A stretch of DNA of 21,031 bases. It comes from CAZLWF01 sp031972835. Its GTDB lineage: Bacteria; Patescibacteriota; Minisyncoccia; Phycocordibacterales; UBA9973. This document shows positions 7,634-15,474 of the stretch, one piece after another; the stretch's first letter is position 1; every line of letters starts with the position of its first letter. The notes under the pieces were generated by a model. That model did no database searches. It was given only the letters and a program-made list of their open reading frames with translations, and was not told where the DNA came from. Location of the stretch: positions 1 through 21,031 of the forward strand of contig DALYDX010000013.1 in assembly GCA_031972835.1 (NCBI GenBank), written 5' to 3'. The position numbers were made by a program, and so were the translations under genes.

Positions 7634-7667
7634 AAAATACCCCACAATTCTGTGGAGTATTTTTTAT
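7632..7667. terminator. Bidirectional terminator between recR and rplU
   Basis: An AAAATACCCCACA arm and a TGTGGAGTATTTT arm pair with one mismatch and a short loop, with T runs on both sides. The rplU stop codon lies within the distal arm, so both convergent genes share it. Confidence 0.85.
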
Positions 7668-8023
7668 TTTATTGCAGTAATTTTTACTTTTGAGATTTCT
7701 TGGCGATGGCCGTTTGTTTTCTTGTAACGACTCTTTGGTTTGTATTTCATTACGATAACTTTTGCAAGTCTTCCGAAAGAAACAAAACTACCCATAACTT
7801 TAGCTCCTTTTATGTAAGGTGTTCCAATAGTAGTATCAGTTCCGTTGTCTACAAGTAGTACTTTTTCAAACTCTATAGCATCTCCTGCTACGAGTGTGCC
7901 TGGGAGTTTTTCTATAGTTATAACATCACCTACAGAGACTTTGTATTGCTTGCCACCAGTCAAGATAACAGCAAATTCGTCGCTTTTAGTGCTTGTTTTT
8001 TTAGTTGTTGCCTTTGTTGCCAT
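7664..8023 (-). CDS. rplU: 50S ribosomal protein L21
   Basis: Large-subunit protein that binds 23S rRNA. At 119 aa it is longer than the usual 100-105 because of an N-terminal extension MATKATTKKTSTKSD. The canonical core then begins FAVILTGGKQYKVSVGD and ends in the basic YKPKSRYKKTNGHRQ segment. The usual partner rpmA (L27) is not adjacent; the gene is monocistronic, divergent from cysS and convergent with recR. The promoter is close to consensus, and the predicted leader is only about 5 nt with no Shine-Dalgarno. Confidence 0.96.
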   Translation of the reverse strand: MATKATTKKTSTKSDEFAVILTGGKQYKVSVGDVITIEKLPGTLVAGDAIEFEKVLLVDNGTDTTIGTPYIKGAKVMGSFVSFGRLAKVIVMKYKPKSRYKKTNGHRQEISKVKITAIK

Positions 8024-8034
8024 ACAGTAAGCCT

Positions 8035-8063
8035 ATCTTAGATGAAAAGGCTATAAAAGTCAA
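8035..8063 (-). promoter_or_regulatory. Promoter of rplU
   Basis: TTGACT (8063-8058), a 17-nt spacer and TAAGAT (8040-8035) on the minus strand. Initiation is expected near 8028, about 5 nt before the start codon. One TTTATAGCC motif lies in the spacer. Confidence 0.75.
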
Positions 8064-8138
8064 TACTATTTGGTCGCTTTCAATAATCAGGCTATAATCG
8101 ACATGTATTAGCCTGATTTTATAGCCTAATTTATAGCC
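8049..8138. repeat. Cluster of four TATAGCC motifs and a 10-bp inverted repeat in the rplU-cysS intergenic region
   Basis: GGCTATA occurs at 8049-8055 and 8090-8096. TTTATAGCC occurs at 8118-8126 and 8130-8138, 12 bp apart. A perfect 10-bp inverted repeat, AATCAGGCTA (8085-8094) and TAGCCTGATT (8109-8118), spans the cysS -10 box and the start of its transcript. The placement over two divergent promoters suggests an operator, but no regulator is identifiable nearby. Confidence 0.5.
8070..8098 (+). promoter_or_regulatory. Promoter of cysS
   Basis: TTGGTC (8070-8075), a 17-nt spacer and TATAAT (8093-8098). Initiation near 8105 gives a leader of about 45 nt containing one arm of the inverted repeat and two TTTATAGCC motifs. 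No Shine-Dalgarno precedes the ATG at 8150. Confidence 0.65.
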
Positions 8139-8149
8139 AAGTACTCAAA

Positions 8150-9553
8150 ATGAAAATATACAATTCCCTAAGCAAGCAAATAGAAGATTTTAAAGCTATA
8201 TCCGACACTGTTGGCTTATACACCTGTGGTCCAACTGTATATGACTACGTAACTATCGGAAACTGGCGTACATATATACTTGGAGACCTTGTTTTTAGAG
8301 TCTTAAAGTACAATGGGTATGAAACTAGATACATGATGAACTTAACTGACGTAGGTCATCTTACTGGCGACAACTTAGGTGATGCAGATACAGGTGAAGA
8401 CAGAATGGAAAAAGCTAAAAAACGTGAAAACAAAACGGCATGGGAGATCGCTCAGTTCTACATCGACGACTTTCTCACCTCATACAATACATTGAACATG
8501 TCAGCACCAGAAAAATTCCTCCGAGCGACTGATCATATAGAGGAGCAGATTGATTTGATAAAAAAACTTGAAGAAAATGGTTTTACATACAAGATAAATG
8601 ATGGAATATATTTCGATACAAGAAACTATGAAGAGAAAGGTTTCAAATATGGTGAGTTATCAAATTTGGATAAACTAAAAGCTGGTGCACGAATAGAATT
8701 CAATCAGGAGAAAAAAGATCCTCATGATTTTGCGCTTTGGAAATTTAGCCCCGCAGATGAAAAAAGAGATATGGAATGGGAGAGTCCTTGGGGAGTTGGG
8801 TTCCCTGGCTGGCACATAGAATGTTCTGCTATGAGTATGAAATATCTTGGTGAGCAATTTGATATACACATAGGAGGTGAAGATCTGAAAAGTACTCATC
8901 ACCCAAACGAGATTGCGCAATCACAAGGTGCGACAGGAAAGTCCCCTTTTGTAGGATACTGGATGCATGGAGCATTTTTACAAGTAGATGGAGGCAAGAT
9001 GGGAAAAAGTCTTGGTAATGCGTATTCTCTGCACGATATAGTTGCAAAAGGATTCTCCCCTATGGCGCTCCGATATTTTTATTTCTCTGGACACTATCGC
9101 TCACCACTCAATTTTACTTGGGAAGCTCTAGAAGCTAGTCAAAATGCATACAATAGATTGTTGAATCAGATTGAAAATCTCGGAGAAGAGGTGGGTTCAC
9201 CAAATACAAAATATATTGAATATTTCAAAGAGTTTATAAATTCTGACTTAGAGATACCGAGAGCTTTAGCACTAACTTGGGATTTATTGAAAGACGGATC
9301 TGTGTCAGACTCTGATAAACTCGCAACTATATATGACTTTGATAGAATCTTTGGATTTAATCTTATGCAAACAGTCAATGAAAATATAAATCAGCAATTG
9401 CCAAAAGAAATCGAAGATCTAGGCTCACTTCGTGATCAAGCTCGCAAAGATAAAGATTGGGTACTTTCAGATTCACTACGTGCAGATATTGAAAAACTAG
9501 GATATGAAGTAAAGGACTTACCTACTGGTGAGCAATTGATCAGAAAATCATAA
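8150..9553 (+). CDS. cysS: Cysteinyl-tRNA synthetase
   Basis: Class Ia synthetase that charges tRNA(Cys). It has 467 aa, typical length. Visible are CGPTVYDY with the first zinc Cys (C26), the second zinc-binding region GWHIECSAMSM, the third at HHPNEIAQS, and a C-terminal anticodon-binding helical domain ending near VLSDSLRADIEKLGYEVKD. Two signature motifs depart from consensus: HIGH reads TIGN (35-38; most CysRS have HIGN or HIGH), and KMSKS reads KMGKS (283-287). All other motifs are intact and the frame is complete, so I regard it as functional and as a lineage variant. It has its own promoter. Downstream is a palindromic element rather than a classical terminator. Confidence 0.95.
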   Translation: MKIYNSLSKQIEDFKAISDTVGLYTCGPTVYDYVTIGNWRTYILGDLVFRVLKYNGYETRYMMNLTDVGHLTGDNLGDADTGEDRMEKAKKRENKTAWEIAQFYIDDFLTSYNTLNMSAPEKFLRATDHIEEQIDLIKKLEENGFTYKINDGIYFDTRNYEEKGFKYGELSNLDKLKAGARIEFNQEKKDPHDFALWKFSPADEKRDMEWESPWGVGFPGWHIECSAMSMKYLGEQFDIHIGGEDLKSTHHPNEIAQSQGATGKSPFVGYWMHGAFLQVDGGKMGKSLGNAYSLHDIVAKGFSPMALRYFYFSGHYRSPLNFTWEALEASQNAYNRLLNQIENLGEEVGSPNTKYIEYFKEFINSDLEIPRALALTWDLLKDGSVSDSDKLATIYDFDRIFGFNLMQTVNENINQQLPKEIEDLGSLRDQARKDKDWVLSDSLRADIEKLGYEVKDLPTGEQLIRKS

Positions 9554-9600
9554 CTCAACTTTAATTTCTCTTTTGAATTCTGAATTCTAAACATACAAAT

Positions 9601-9690
9601 CCACACTTTCTAAAAAGCCTTGCGCAGTGCGACGGCACGAGCAGAGCAAAAATCCAGCAGGATTTTATGTGTGCTTTTTAAAAGTGGTGG
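9601..9690. repeat. GC-rich imperfect palindrome (structured RNA, REP/MITE-like element or cysS 3' structure)
   Basis: Outer arms at 9601-9618 and 9673-9690 share CACTTT(C)TAAAAAGC paired with GCTTTTTAAAAGTG, one base bulged. Inside are a GC-rich block (9617-9647, 22 of 31 bases G or C in an otherwise AT-rich region) with a GTGC-GACG-GCAC hairpin, and a second perfect hairpin AAAATCC-AGCA-GGATTTT. No ORF is convincing here. The rest of 9554-9721 holds only AT-rich sequence, including a weak GATAAAA/TTTTATC hairpin (9690-9707). Confidence 0.5.
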
Positions 9691-9721
9691 ATAAAAAATA
9701 TTTTATCTTTGTTTTAATAGT

Positions 9722-11398
9722 TTATTTGTTTGGAGTCTCTACTGTAGAAAACTCAACATAAAACTGGGCACCCATTCCCTTTCCTTTTGATTCAAGCCAC
9801 ACCTTGCCCTTGTGTGCGTCTACGATTTCTTTTGCCAAGTACAATCCGAGCCCTGAGCCTCCAGTATTTACCTTACCTCCTTCACCGCGACTAAATTTCT
9901 GGAACAATGTCTTTGCGATTTCAGGCGTGACACCCATGCCTGTGTCTTTGATCGATAGCAGTACTCGATCAAGTGGAGATCTAGTTACTGACACATCTAT
10001 AGAGCCACCAGTTTCTGTATATTTGATTGAATTATCTATTAGATTGAGCACAACCTGACGAATCTTTTCCATATCACCATTGACCCAATAGTTTGCGCCA
10101 CTGTCCGTACTAAACTTCAACTTCAAGCCTTTCTTCTCGGCCGTAACAGATAGATCAGTTGCGAGTATGCTCACAGCTTCAGTGAAGTCAAAAGGTTTCA
10201 TCTCGTATTTCATTCCACCTTGCTCAATTTTCGATACATTGAGCAGATCTTCAACGATCTTTGTAAGATGTCGACTTGATTCAAATACACGATCAATCGC
10301 TTCTTTTTGTTTTGGTTGCACTTCACCAAAAGATCCATCGAGAAGCATCGAAGTATATCCAGTTATAGCAGTTAGCGGACTCCTGAGTTGGTGGGATGCA
10401 AGCGAGAGGAACTCAGTTTTGAGCTTATCTAAGCCTTTTAATTTTTCATTGGCAGATTCTAAGTTTGAAGATAGTATTTCAAGTTGCTCCTTTTGTCGAA
10501 CTTCACGCATAACACCACGGATCAAAAAATATCCAACCCCAGAAAGAAGTATTAGGGTTATAACTATGATCACATGTATTACATCCAAACTATTTATGAA
10601 AAGCAGAGAGAATACGAGCGCAAGTAGTGTTATAACCAGGACCTGCACTCCAATAAGCTTCATGTTAAATGCTTTATATCGAACCATGGAATACGCTACG
10701 AACCCCAAGAACAAAACCATTCCTATAGGACCAAAGAGATTAAACTCATATCTTTGAGTTATCTCGCCTATTATATTTGAAAAGGCAAATATAGTTAGAA
10801 ATAGAAAGTTTCCTATAGTAATAATCAGTATTTGTTTCCGCTCCGATGCATCTGTAGTTTTCTGACTTTTATTTATTCCTAATATTAAAATGATTGGCAG
10901 TAGTGTAAATTCAAAAATATATATTACATTCCAGAAAGACCCAAGTACTGACTGGCAATTTATGATATCGAACTCCTTCATCATGTATCCTGAAGGTAAA
11001 AACACTGAGACAGCCAACAAAAACAAGAAAAATATAATCTTAATAAATGATCCCAGATCTTTTTTGTATGTAAAAACGTAGACGAAGTAAAATGAAGATA
11101 TATATATCAATACTTCAAACAAAGCCAGTATTTGCCATGAAAAATGCACCAACCCAGCACTTGCCGCGGTCCATTGAAATAGAACGCTCGTAACCCAGAG
11201 TGCAAATGAACAGTTTAATAATAGAAAAAGAGATGCTCGCAGGGAGAACTTGTCCTTAAAGAAGATCAGAAATCCCATGATAAGACTTATGAATACGATC
11301 GGTATGTACGAATAAAACAGCAATCTCGGAGCTATCGAAAAATCAAATATTCCTAGTACATTTGGTACTGCATCTGGGCAAAGTAGTAATCCATCCAT
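9722..11398 (-). CDS. Membrane sensor histidine kinase, orphan
   Basis: A 558-aa two-component sensor. The N-terminal ~295 residues contain about eight or nine hydrophobic segments, resembling the 7TM/multi-TM sensor kinases common in Gram-positives and CPR. A coiled-coil-like linker (about 297-328) leads to the HisKA domain with phospho-acceptor H336 in SHQLRSPLTAI. The HATPase domain has N-box NLIDNSIKY (N456), G1 DTGMG (485-489), F-box LFQKFSRGEG and G2 GSGLGLYL (514-518). No response regulator gene is adjacent, so it is an orphan here. A good Shine-Dalgarno (GAGGAA) precedes the ATG, lying inside the end of the upstream 40-codon gene 2 nt away. The signal sensed is unknown. Confidence 0.92.
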   Translation of the reverse strand: MDGLLLCPDAVPNVLGIFDFSIAPRLLFYSYIPIVFISLIMGFLIFFKDKFSLRASLFLLLNCSFALWVTSVLFQWTAASAGLVHFSWQILALFEVLIYISSFYFVYVFTYKKDLGSFIKIIFFLFLLAVSVFLPSGYMMKEFDIINCQSVLGSFWNVIYIFEFTLLPIILILGINKSQKTTDASERKQILIITIGNFLFLTIFAFSNIIGEITQRYEFNLFGPIGMVLFLGFVAYSMVRYKAFNMKLIGVQVLVITLLALVFSLLFINSLDVIHVIIVITLILLSGVGYFLIRGVMREVRQKEQLEILSSNLESANEKLKGLDKLKTEFLSLASHQLRSPLTAITGYTSMLLDGSFGEVQPKQKEAIDRVFESSRHLTKIVEDLLNVSKIEQGGMKYEMKPFDFTEAVSILATDLSVTAEKKGLKLKFSTDSGANYWVNGDMEKIRQVVLNLIDNSIKYTETGGSIDVSVTRSPLDRVLLSIKDTGMGVTPEIAKTLFQKFSRGEGGKVNTGGSGLGLYLAKEIVDAHKGKVWLESKGKGMGAQFYVEFSTVETPNK

Positions 11399-11400
11399 TA

Positions 11401-11523
11401 TTATTCCTCGGGTTCGATAATAAAAAAATTCTCTCTTATTACCGAAGCATAAAAGGTATATCCGACTGAAATACCCATAAGTATAAAAAGAAGCAATATA
11501 AAATATTTTGTTGATTTATTCAT
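11401..11523 (-). CDS. 40-aa single-TM protein upstream of the histidine kinase
   Basis: ATG at 11523, TAA at 11403-11401. Residues 4-28 are strongly hydrophobic (YFILLLFILMGISVGYTFYA), followed by a short charged tail VIRENFFIIEPEE. This gives one membrane segment or an uncleaved signal anchor. Its stop lies 2 nt from the kinase ATG, and its last codons supply the kinase's Shine-Dalgarno, so the two genes are translationally linked. A plausible promoter lies just upstream. I do not recognise a family. The position suggests a small partner of the sensor kinase, which is inference only. Confidence 0.65.
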   Translation of the reverse strand: MNKSTKYFILLLFILMGISVGYTFYASVIRENFFIIEPEE

Positions 11524-11536
11524 ACAAGTGTATACT
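11508..11536 (+). promoter_or_regulatory. Promoter of the ATP-grasp gene
   Basis: TTGTTG (11508-11513), a 17-nt spacer and TATACT (11531-11536), with initiation a few nt before the ATG at 11549. It overlaps the opposing promoter of the small-protein/kinase unit. Confidence 0.5.
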
Positions 11537-11539
11537 GAA

Positions 11540-11570
11540 TAGTATATCATGAGAGTTTTATTTGTATCAA
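11540..11570 (-). promoter_or_regulatory. Promoter of the small TM protein / histidine kinase unit
   Basis: TTGATA (11570-11565), an 18-nt spacer and TATACT (11545-11540) on the minus strand, giving a leader of about 10 nt. It interleaves with the divergent promoter, so the two units may compete for RNA polymerase. Confidence 0.5.
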
Positions 11571-12847
11571 ATGATCTTATAGCTGGAAACTTAGCGCGTA
11601 GACTTGTAGACGAAGGTCATCAAGTAAAGCTCTATGTACATGAACGCGACCGACGCGGTAATTTGGATTTTATAGTACCAAAAACAAACAATTGGAAAAA
11701 AGAACTCCCTTGGGTTGGCAAAGATGGACTTATAGTGTTTGACGATGTTGGATGGGGCAAAGAACAGTCCAAACTAAGAAAACAAGGCTATACAGTCTTC
11801 GGCGGATCAGTTTTAGGAGATAAACTAGAGAGCGATAGAGAGTACGCTCAAGAAATATTCAATAAGTATGGACTTAAAACGAAGGACACTAAAGATTTTG
11901 AAGCGATGTACGATGCTATTGAGTACGTTGAAAAAAATCCACGCGCGTGGGTTGTAAAACAAAATGGCCATGCATCGAAAAGTATAAATTACGTTGGTTT
12001 TTTTGAAGACGGCCGGGACGTTCTATCTGTCCTCAAAAATTATCTTACCAATCCAAAAATAAATCGAGAAAGAATTACCCTGCAAGAAAAAATAGAAGGC
12101 GTAGAGATTGGTGTGGGACGATATTTTAATGGTAAAAAATGGGTTGGACCTATTGAGTTCAATATAGAACACAAAAAGTTTTTCCCGGGTGACATTGGTC
12201 CTGCTACAAGTGAGATGGGTACTCTTGCCTGGTACAGTGAAGACGAGCAAAACAAATTATTTAAAGAAGTTTTAGAACCACTTGTGCCCTACTTGATAGA
12301 AATTGATTACCGAGGTGACTTTGAAATAAACTGTATAGTCAACGAAACTGGTGCATGGCCACTTGAAGCAACGCCTAGGTTTGGATCACCTATCGTACAT
12401 TTGCACGACGAGATTCATATATCACCTTGGGGAGAATTCTTGTATGCAGTTGCAAAAGGTGAAGATTACGATCTTAAATACAACAAAGGATACGGTCTTG
12501 TTGTACTTGTTGCTGTTCCCCCATTTCCTTATACAAAAAAAGAGGCTTTCAGTACTTTTTATGGTATGAATATTTTCTTTCACAATTTTACCGGCGAAGA
12601 CGCCAAGCATGTACATTTTGAAGAAATTTCTCGTGACGTAGACAATCCAAATCAATTTTACATCTCAGACAACCGAGGTTATGTTTTATATGTAACTGGT
12701 ATGGGCAAAACCTTACCTGAAGCGATCAAGGATACTTATGCTCGAGTAGATAAAGTCATTATTCCAAAGATGATATATAGAAACGACATAGGAGAACGCT
12801 TTATGGATAGAGATGAAAAAAGGCTTCGAGATTGGGGTTACCTATAA
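11549..12847 (+). CDS. ATP-grasp protein resembling phosphoribosylamine-glycine ligase (PurD-like)
   Basis: A 432-aa protein. A Rossmann-like preATP-grasp domain (MRVLFVSNDLIAGNLARRL) comes first. It is followed by an ATP-grasp fold with WVVKQNG (about 135-141), the PurD-like FFPGDIGPATSEMGTLAWY, and YRGDFEINCIV...LEATPRFGSP, which matches PurD's late metal-binding strand (usually LEFNCRFGDP). It departs from true PurD in the key segment (TSEMGT instead of TGGMGA) and at the N-terminus. No other purine-synthesis gene is nearby. It may be a GAR synthetase relic or, as likely, a different carboxylate-amine ligase. The gene is monocistronic, with its own promoter and a strong terminator, and no Shine-Dalgarno. 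Confidence 0.75.
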   Translation: MRVLFVSNDLIAGNLARRLVDEGHQVKLYVHERDRRGNLDFIVPKTNNWKKELPWVGKDGLIVFDDVGWGKEQSKLRKQGYTVFGGSVLGDKLESDREYAQEIFNKYGLKTKDTKDFEAMYDAIEYVEKNPRAWVVKQNGHASKSINYVGFFEDGRDVLSVLKNYLTNPKINRERITLQEKIEGVEIGVGRYFNGKKWVGPIEFNIEHKKFFPGDIGPATSEMGTLAWYSEDEQNKLFKEVLEPLVPYLIEIDYRGDFEINCIVNETGAWPLEATPRFGSPIVHLHDEIHISPWGEFLYAVAKGEDYDLKYNKGYGLVVLVAVPPFPYTKKEAFSTFYGMNIFFHNFTGEDAKHVHFEEISRDVDNPNQFYISDNRGYVLYVTGMGKTLPEAIKDTYARVDKVIIPKMIYRNDIGERFMDRDEKRLRDWGYL

Positions 12848-12849
12848 GA

Positions 12850-12879
12850 AAAAACACTCCGTACTTACGGAGTGTTTTT
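12850..12879. terminator. Bidirectional terminator
   Basis: Perfect 14-bp arms AAAAACACTCCGTA and TACGGAGTGTTTTT with a very short loop, T-rich on both sides. It lies between the ATP-grasp gene and the convergent transporter gene. Confidence 0.9.
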
Positions 12880-12882
12880 GAT

Positions 12883-13818
12883 TTAGCTTCGCATTTCAAG
12901 CATTGCCCCACCTATGATCATCAGCGCAATAGCTATGATTTTCGGGATCAAACTCGATTTTGAAATTTTCTCATTGAATATGTGTGGAGCTATAAGCGTT
13001 CCAACTACTCCAATCAAGAAAACATAGAAATACTGAAGTGATCCGACAGCGTATACTTGTGCTATTTGAATTTTTAAACTAGCAAACATAACAGCTACTA
13101 GACCAATCGCATTTAAAACTTCGTTTGAAATATTTATAGCGATAGTCATCTTACTTTTTCGATTCTCGTGCATTGTCTCATGAAGCTCCTTTCTGAATTT
13201 AGGTAGTGCGATATAACACACAAGAGCTGTCATACCCATACCGATACTCATCCAAAACATCGAAGTAGGAAAAAGCGATAGGTCATCCATAGCCTGAGTC
13301 TTAAAGAAAACTGAACCCAAAGCTATGATCAGGGCTGATATACTCATCAGAAATGCTTCTCTGAATCTAAAAGTGAATTCTTTGAAGTCTATAGCGAGTA
13401 TAGCCCCTCCGAGGATCACTAGTAGTGCAAAAAAGAGATTGTTGAGTGCAAGTTTTTCACCGAGAAATATTATCCCGAGTATGTACACGAATACTCCTAT
13501 GAGTTGGAAGAAAGGTATCACAGATGATACCGGAATCTCTTCATTTTCAAGCGCTTTCAAATAAAACCAAAGCCAAGAAAATTCCAACACTCCCGAGAGT
13601 ATTAGTATGAGTATAGTTTTTGTAGGTAAAAATATTTCTATTCCTCCAATCAAACTTATAATCAGAAAAACCAACGCTACTACAAAAGTGAATAGCCCAG
13701 AAAACAAAAACAGAGCTCTAATCGGAGCGACGTGTTTTACCAGATACGAATCAGATATGTTTACTAAGGCAAAACATAACGGGGCTACTATTGCAGCCAA
13801 TATAAACCATGTTTGCAT
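12883..13818 (-). CDS. DMT-superfamily (EamA) transporter
   Basis: A 311-aa polytopic membrane protein with about ten hydrophobic helices arranged as two EamA repeats (about residues 1-140 and 150-305), starting MQTWFILAAIVAPLCFALVN. EamA proteins export or import small metabolites such as amino acids or nucleotide sugars; the substrate is not deducible. ATG 13818 is 6 nt from the gap, so its promoter and spacing to dnaJ are unknown. The ORF can be read on through the N run into dnaJ, but that joining is spurious. Confidence 0.85.
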   Translation of the reverse strand: MQTWFILAAIVAPLCFALVNISDSYLVKHVAPIRALFLFSGLFTFVVALVFLIISLIGGIEIFLPTKTILILILSGVLEFSWLWFYLKALENEEIPVSSVIPFFQLIGVFVYILGIIFLGEKLALNNLFFALLVILGGAILAIDFKEFTFRFREAFLMSISALIIALGSVFFKTQAMDDLSLFPTSMFWMSIGMGMTALVCYIALPKFRKELHETMHENRKSKMTIAINISNEVLNAIGLVAVMFASLKIQIAQVYAVGSLQYFYVFLIGVVGTLIAPHIFNEKISKSSLIPKIIAIALMIIGGAMLEMRS

Positions 13819-13824
13819 AATTTT

Positions 13825-13924
13825 NNNNNNNNNNNNNNNNNNNNNNNNNNNNNNNNNNNNNNNNNNNNNNNNNNNNNNNNNNNNNNNNNNNNNNNNNNNN
13901 NNNNNNNNNNNNNNNNNNNNNNNN
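13825..13924. other. Assembly gap (100 N) between the DMT gene and dnaJ
   Basis: Exactly 100 N. Here the flanks share no significant overlap, so real sequence is missing, at least the dnaJ C-terminus and the DMT 5' region. Confidence 0.95.
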
Positions 13925-14937
13925 AATTTGATAAGTATTTTGATATGTAAATCCCCTCTTTTGCCTTGAGCTTTTGGGACCCCCTTTTCTTTGATACGTA
14001 GTATCTCACCGTGTGTAATTCCTTCAGGTATTTTTAAGGTCACTGGCCCATCTAGAGTCTCGATTTTATACTCCGCACCAAGCAGCGCGTCAGTGAGCTT
14101 GATGTCTAGACTCATATTTAGATTACTACCCTCGCGTGTAAATATAGGATGTCCGGTTACATTGATCTTTATATACAAATCTCCAGATGCTCCGTGAGTT
14201 ATAGCTTCCCCCATACCTGTCATACGTACCATTTCTCCGTTTTGAATTCCTGTGGGAATTTTTATAGAAATTTCTTCTTCACGTCTTTTTACGCCAGCGC
14301 CTCGGCAGTCGTTACATTTCTCTTTTGGTACTTTTCCAGACCCTCCACATTCATCACATATTCTGTTTGTACTGATAGTGCCAAGGAAAGATCTTTTCAT
14401 TTCACGAATTTGCCCGTTACCATTACATTTTTTACAAGTTTCTGTACTTGTCCCGGCCTTTGCACCACTTCCAGAGCAAGTCTCGCAAGTTGATACTTTT
14501 GTAATCAAGATTTTTCTAGTCACACCAAAAATTGACTCAGCAAATGAGATTGCTATCTCAGTCGATATATCTCTACCTCGTCTTGCTTGAGCACGGCCAC
14601 CCATTCCACCACCGAAGAAATCTGAAAATATCTCATTCAAATCTCCCATATCAAATCCTTGGGCGTTTCCAAATCCACCGTTGAAGTCGAAACCACCGAA
14701 TCCGCCACCTTGTGGACCTCCGTTTGTATAGCCTTCACCAAATTGATCGTACTGAGAACGCTTACCTTCATCAGAGAGAGTTTGGTAAGCTTCATTGACC
14801 TCTTTAAACTTACTATCATCACCGCTGTTTTTGTCGGGATGGTATTTATGAGCAAGTTTGTGAAAAGCCTTTTTTATATCGTCTTTGGAAGCTGTTTTTT
14901 CAACTCCAAGTATTTCGTAGTAATCTTTTTTTGCCAT
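13925..14937 (-). CDS. dnaJ: Chaperone protein DnaJ (C-terminus lost in gap)
   Basis: Hsp40 co-chaperone that delivers substrates to DnaK and stimulates its ATPase. 337 residues are visible: J domain (4-66) with HPD at 33-35, a Gly/Phe-rich region (about 69-115), and a zinc-finger domain with four CxxCxGxG repeats (Cys pairs 151/154, 168/171, 194/197, 208/211). The C-terminal substrate-binding domain follows, cut at GDLHIKILIK. Family proteins end roughly 30-50 residues later, so the stop should lie in or near the gap. No grpE or dnaK is adjacent. An extended -10 (TGTTATAAA) lies 6 nt before the ATG. The DoxX-type gene upstream on the same strand ends 41 nt away. Confidence 0.96.
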
Positions 14938-14943
14938 AACGCA

Positions 14944-14952
14944 TTTATAACA
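14944..14952 (-). promoter_or_regulatory. Extended -10 box of dnaJ, probable leaderless start
   Basis: TGTTATAAA on the minus strand, 6 nt before the ATG at 14937; no Shine-Dalgarno. No CIRCE-type inverted repeat is visible. Confidence 0.45.
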
Positions 14953-14978
14953 TAAAATTATTAAACTTTATATTTTGA

Positions 14979-15359
14979 CTAGAACGCCATCAAAGATAGC
15001 GCAATCATCATGAGACTTCCTCCTACAAGCGCCATATTTTTCATGAAAGCAATATTTTCGGACATTTTTGTGCTTGGATCTTTTTCTTTCCAAAATGCAT
15101 GCATCATGAAAGTAGTCGGGATAAGGAATATAATTATAAGCCATAAACCTAACACCATACGAACATCAAATACTACAGAAAGCCCTCCCAAAAGCATAAG
15201 TAAACCTGATAAAAAGACCGCGGTAGATGGCATAGGCACACCTTTCATTTTGGCATATCCGATCAGGTTCTTGTGGTGAGCAAGGTGATTATAAGCATTA
15301 TAGATAAAGTACCCCCCGAAAATGATCCGCCCTATAAGAAATATAATTGGTATTGGCAT
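14979..15359 (-). CDS. DoxX-family membrane protein
   Basis: A 126-aa protein with four hydrophobic segments (about 4-22, 46-65, 68-88, 105-124). It has the DoxX-type beginning GRIIFGGYFIYNAYNHL and the P-x-x-T-x-x-H-x-F-W region (IPTTFMMHAFW). DoxX proteins are small membrane proteins linked in some bacteria to quinone or thiol redox chemistry; the function here is unknown. The stop is TAG. A TGCTACAAT box (15401-15393) may be its promoter, with a leader of about 27 nt. Confidence 0.82.
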   Translation of the reverse strand: MPIPIIFLIGRIIFGGYFIYNAYNHLAHHKNLIGYAKMKGVPMPSTAVFLSGLLMLLGGLSVVFDVRMVLGLWLIIIFLIPTTFMMHAFWKEKDPSTKMSENIAFMKNMALVGGSLMMIALSLMAF

Positions 15360-15392
15360 AATATATAGTTGATTAATTGTAATATAGGACCC

Positions 15393-15401
15393 ATTGTAGC
15401 A
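15393..15401 (-). promoter_or_regulatory. Extended -10 box of the DoxX gene
   Basis: TGCTACAAT on the minus strand, the same box as upstream of dnaB, but here about 34 nt before the ATG. Confidence 0.4.
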
Positions 15402-15474
15402 TAAAATACACCTCTTAAGCTCAGTGTCTAGACTTTAAAACATTTATAAACTAGAGGGTTTTTCCACATATTAC

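Noticed and set aside
9575..9588. Tandem GAATTCT repeats downstream of cysS
   Set aside because: Two copies of a 7-mer in AT-rich DNA are not distinguishable from chance.
10167..10757. A long plus-strand frame (196 aa) opposite the histidine kinase
   Set aside because: It is a shadow of the kinase coding region, Ser/Thr/Ile-rich with no motif.
12883..14937. A single 684-residue frame joining DnaJ to the EamA transporter through the N run
   Set aside because: The joining depends on the arbitrary 100-N placeholder. The DMT protein has its own ATG at 13818, and DnaJ normally ends soon after the gap edge.
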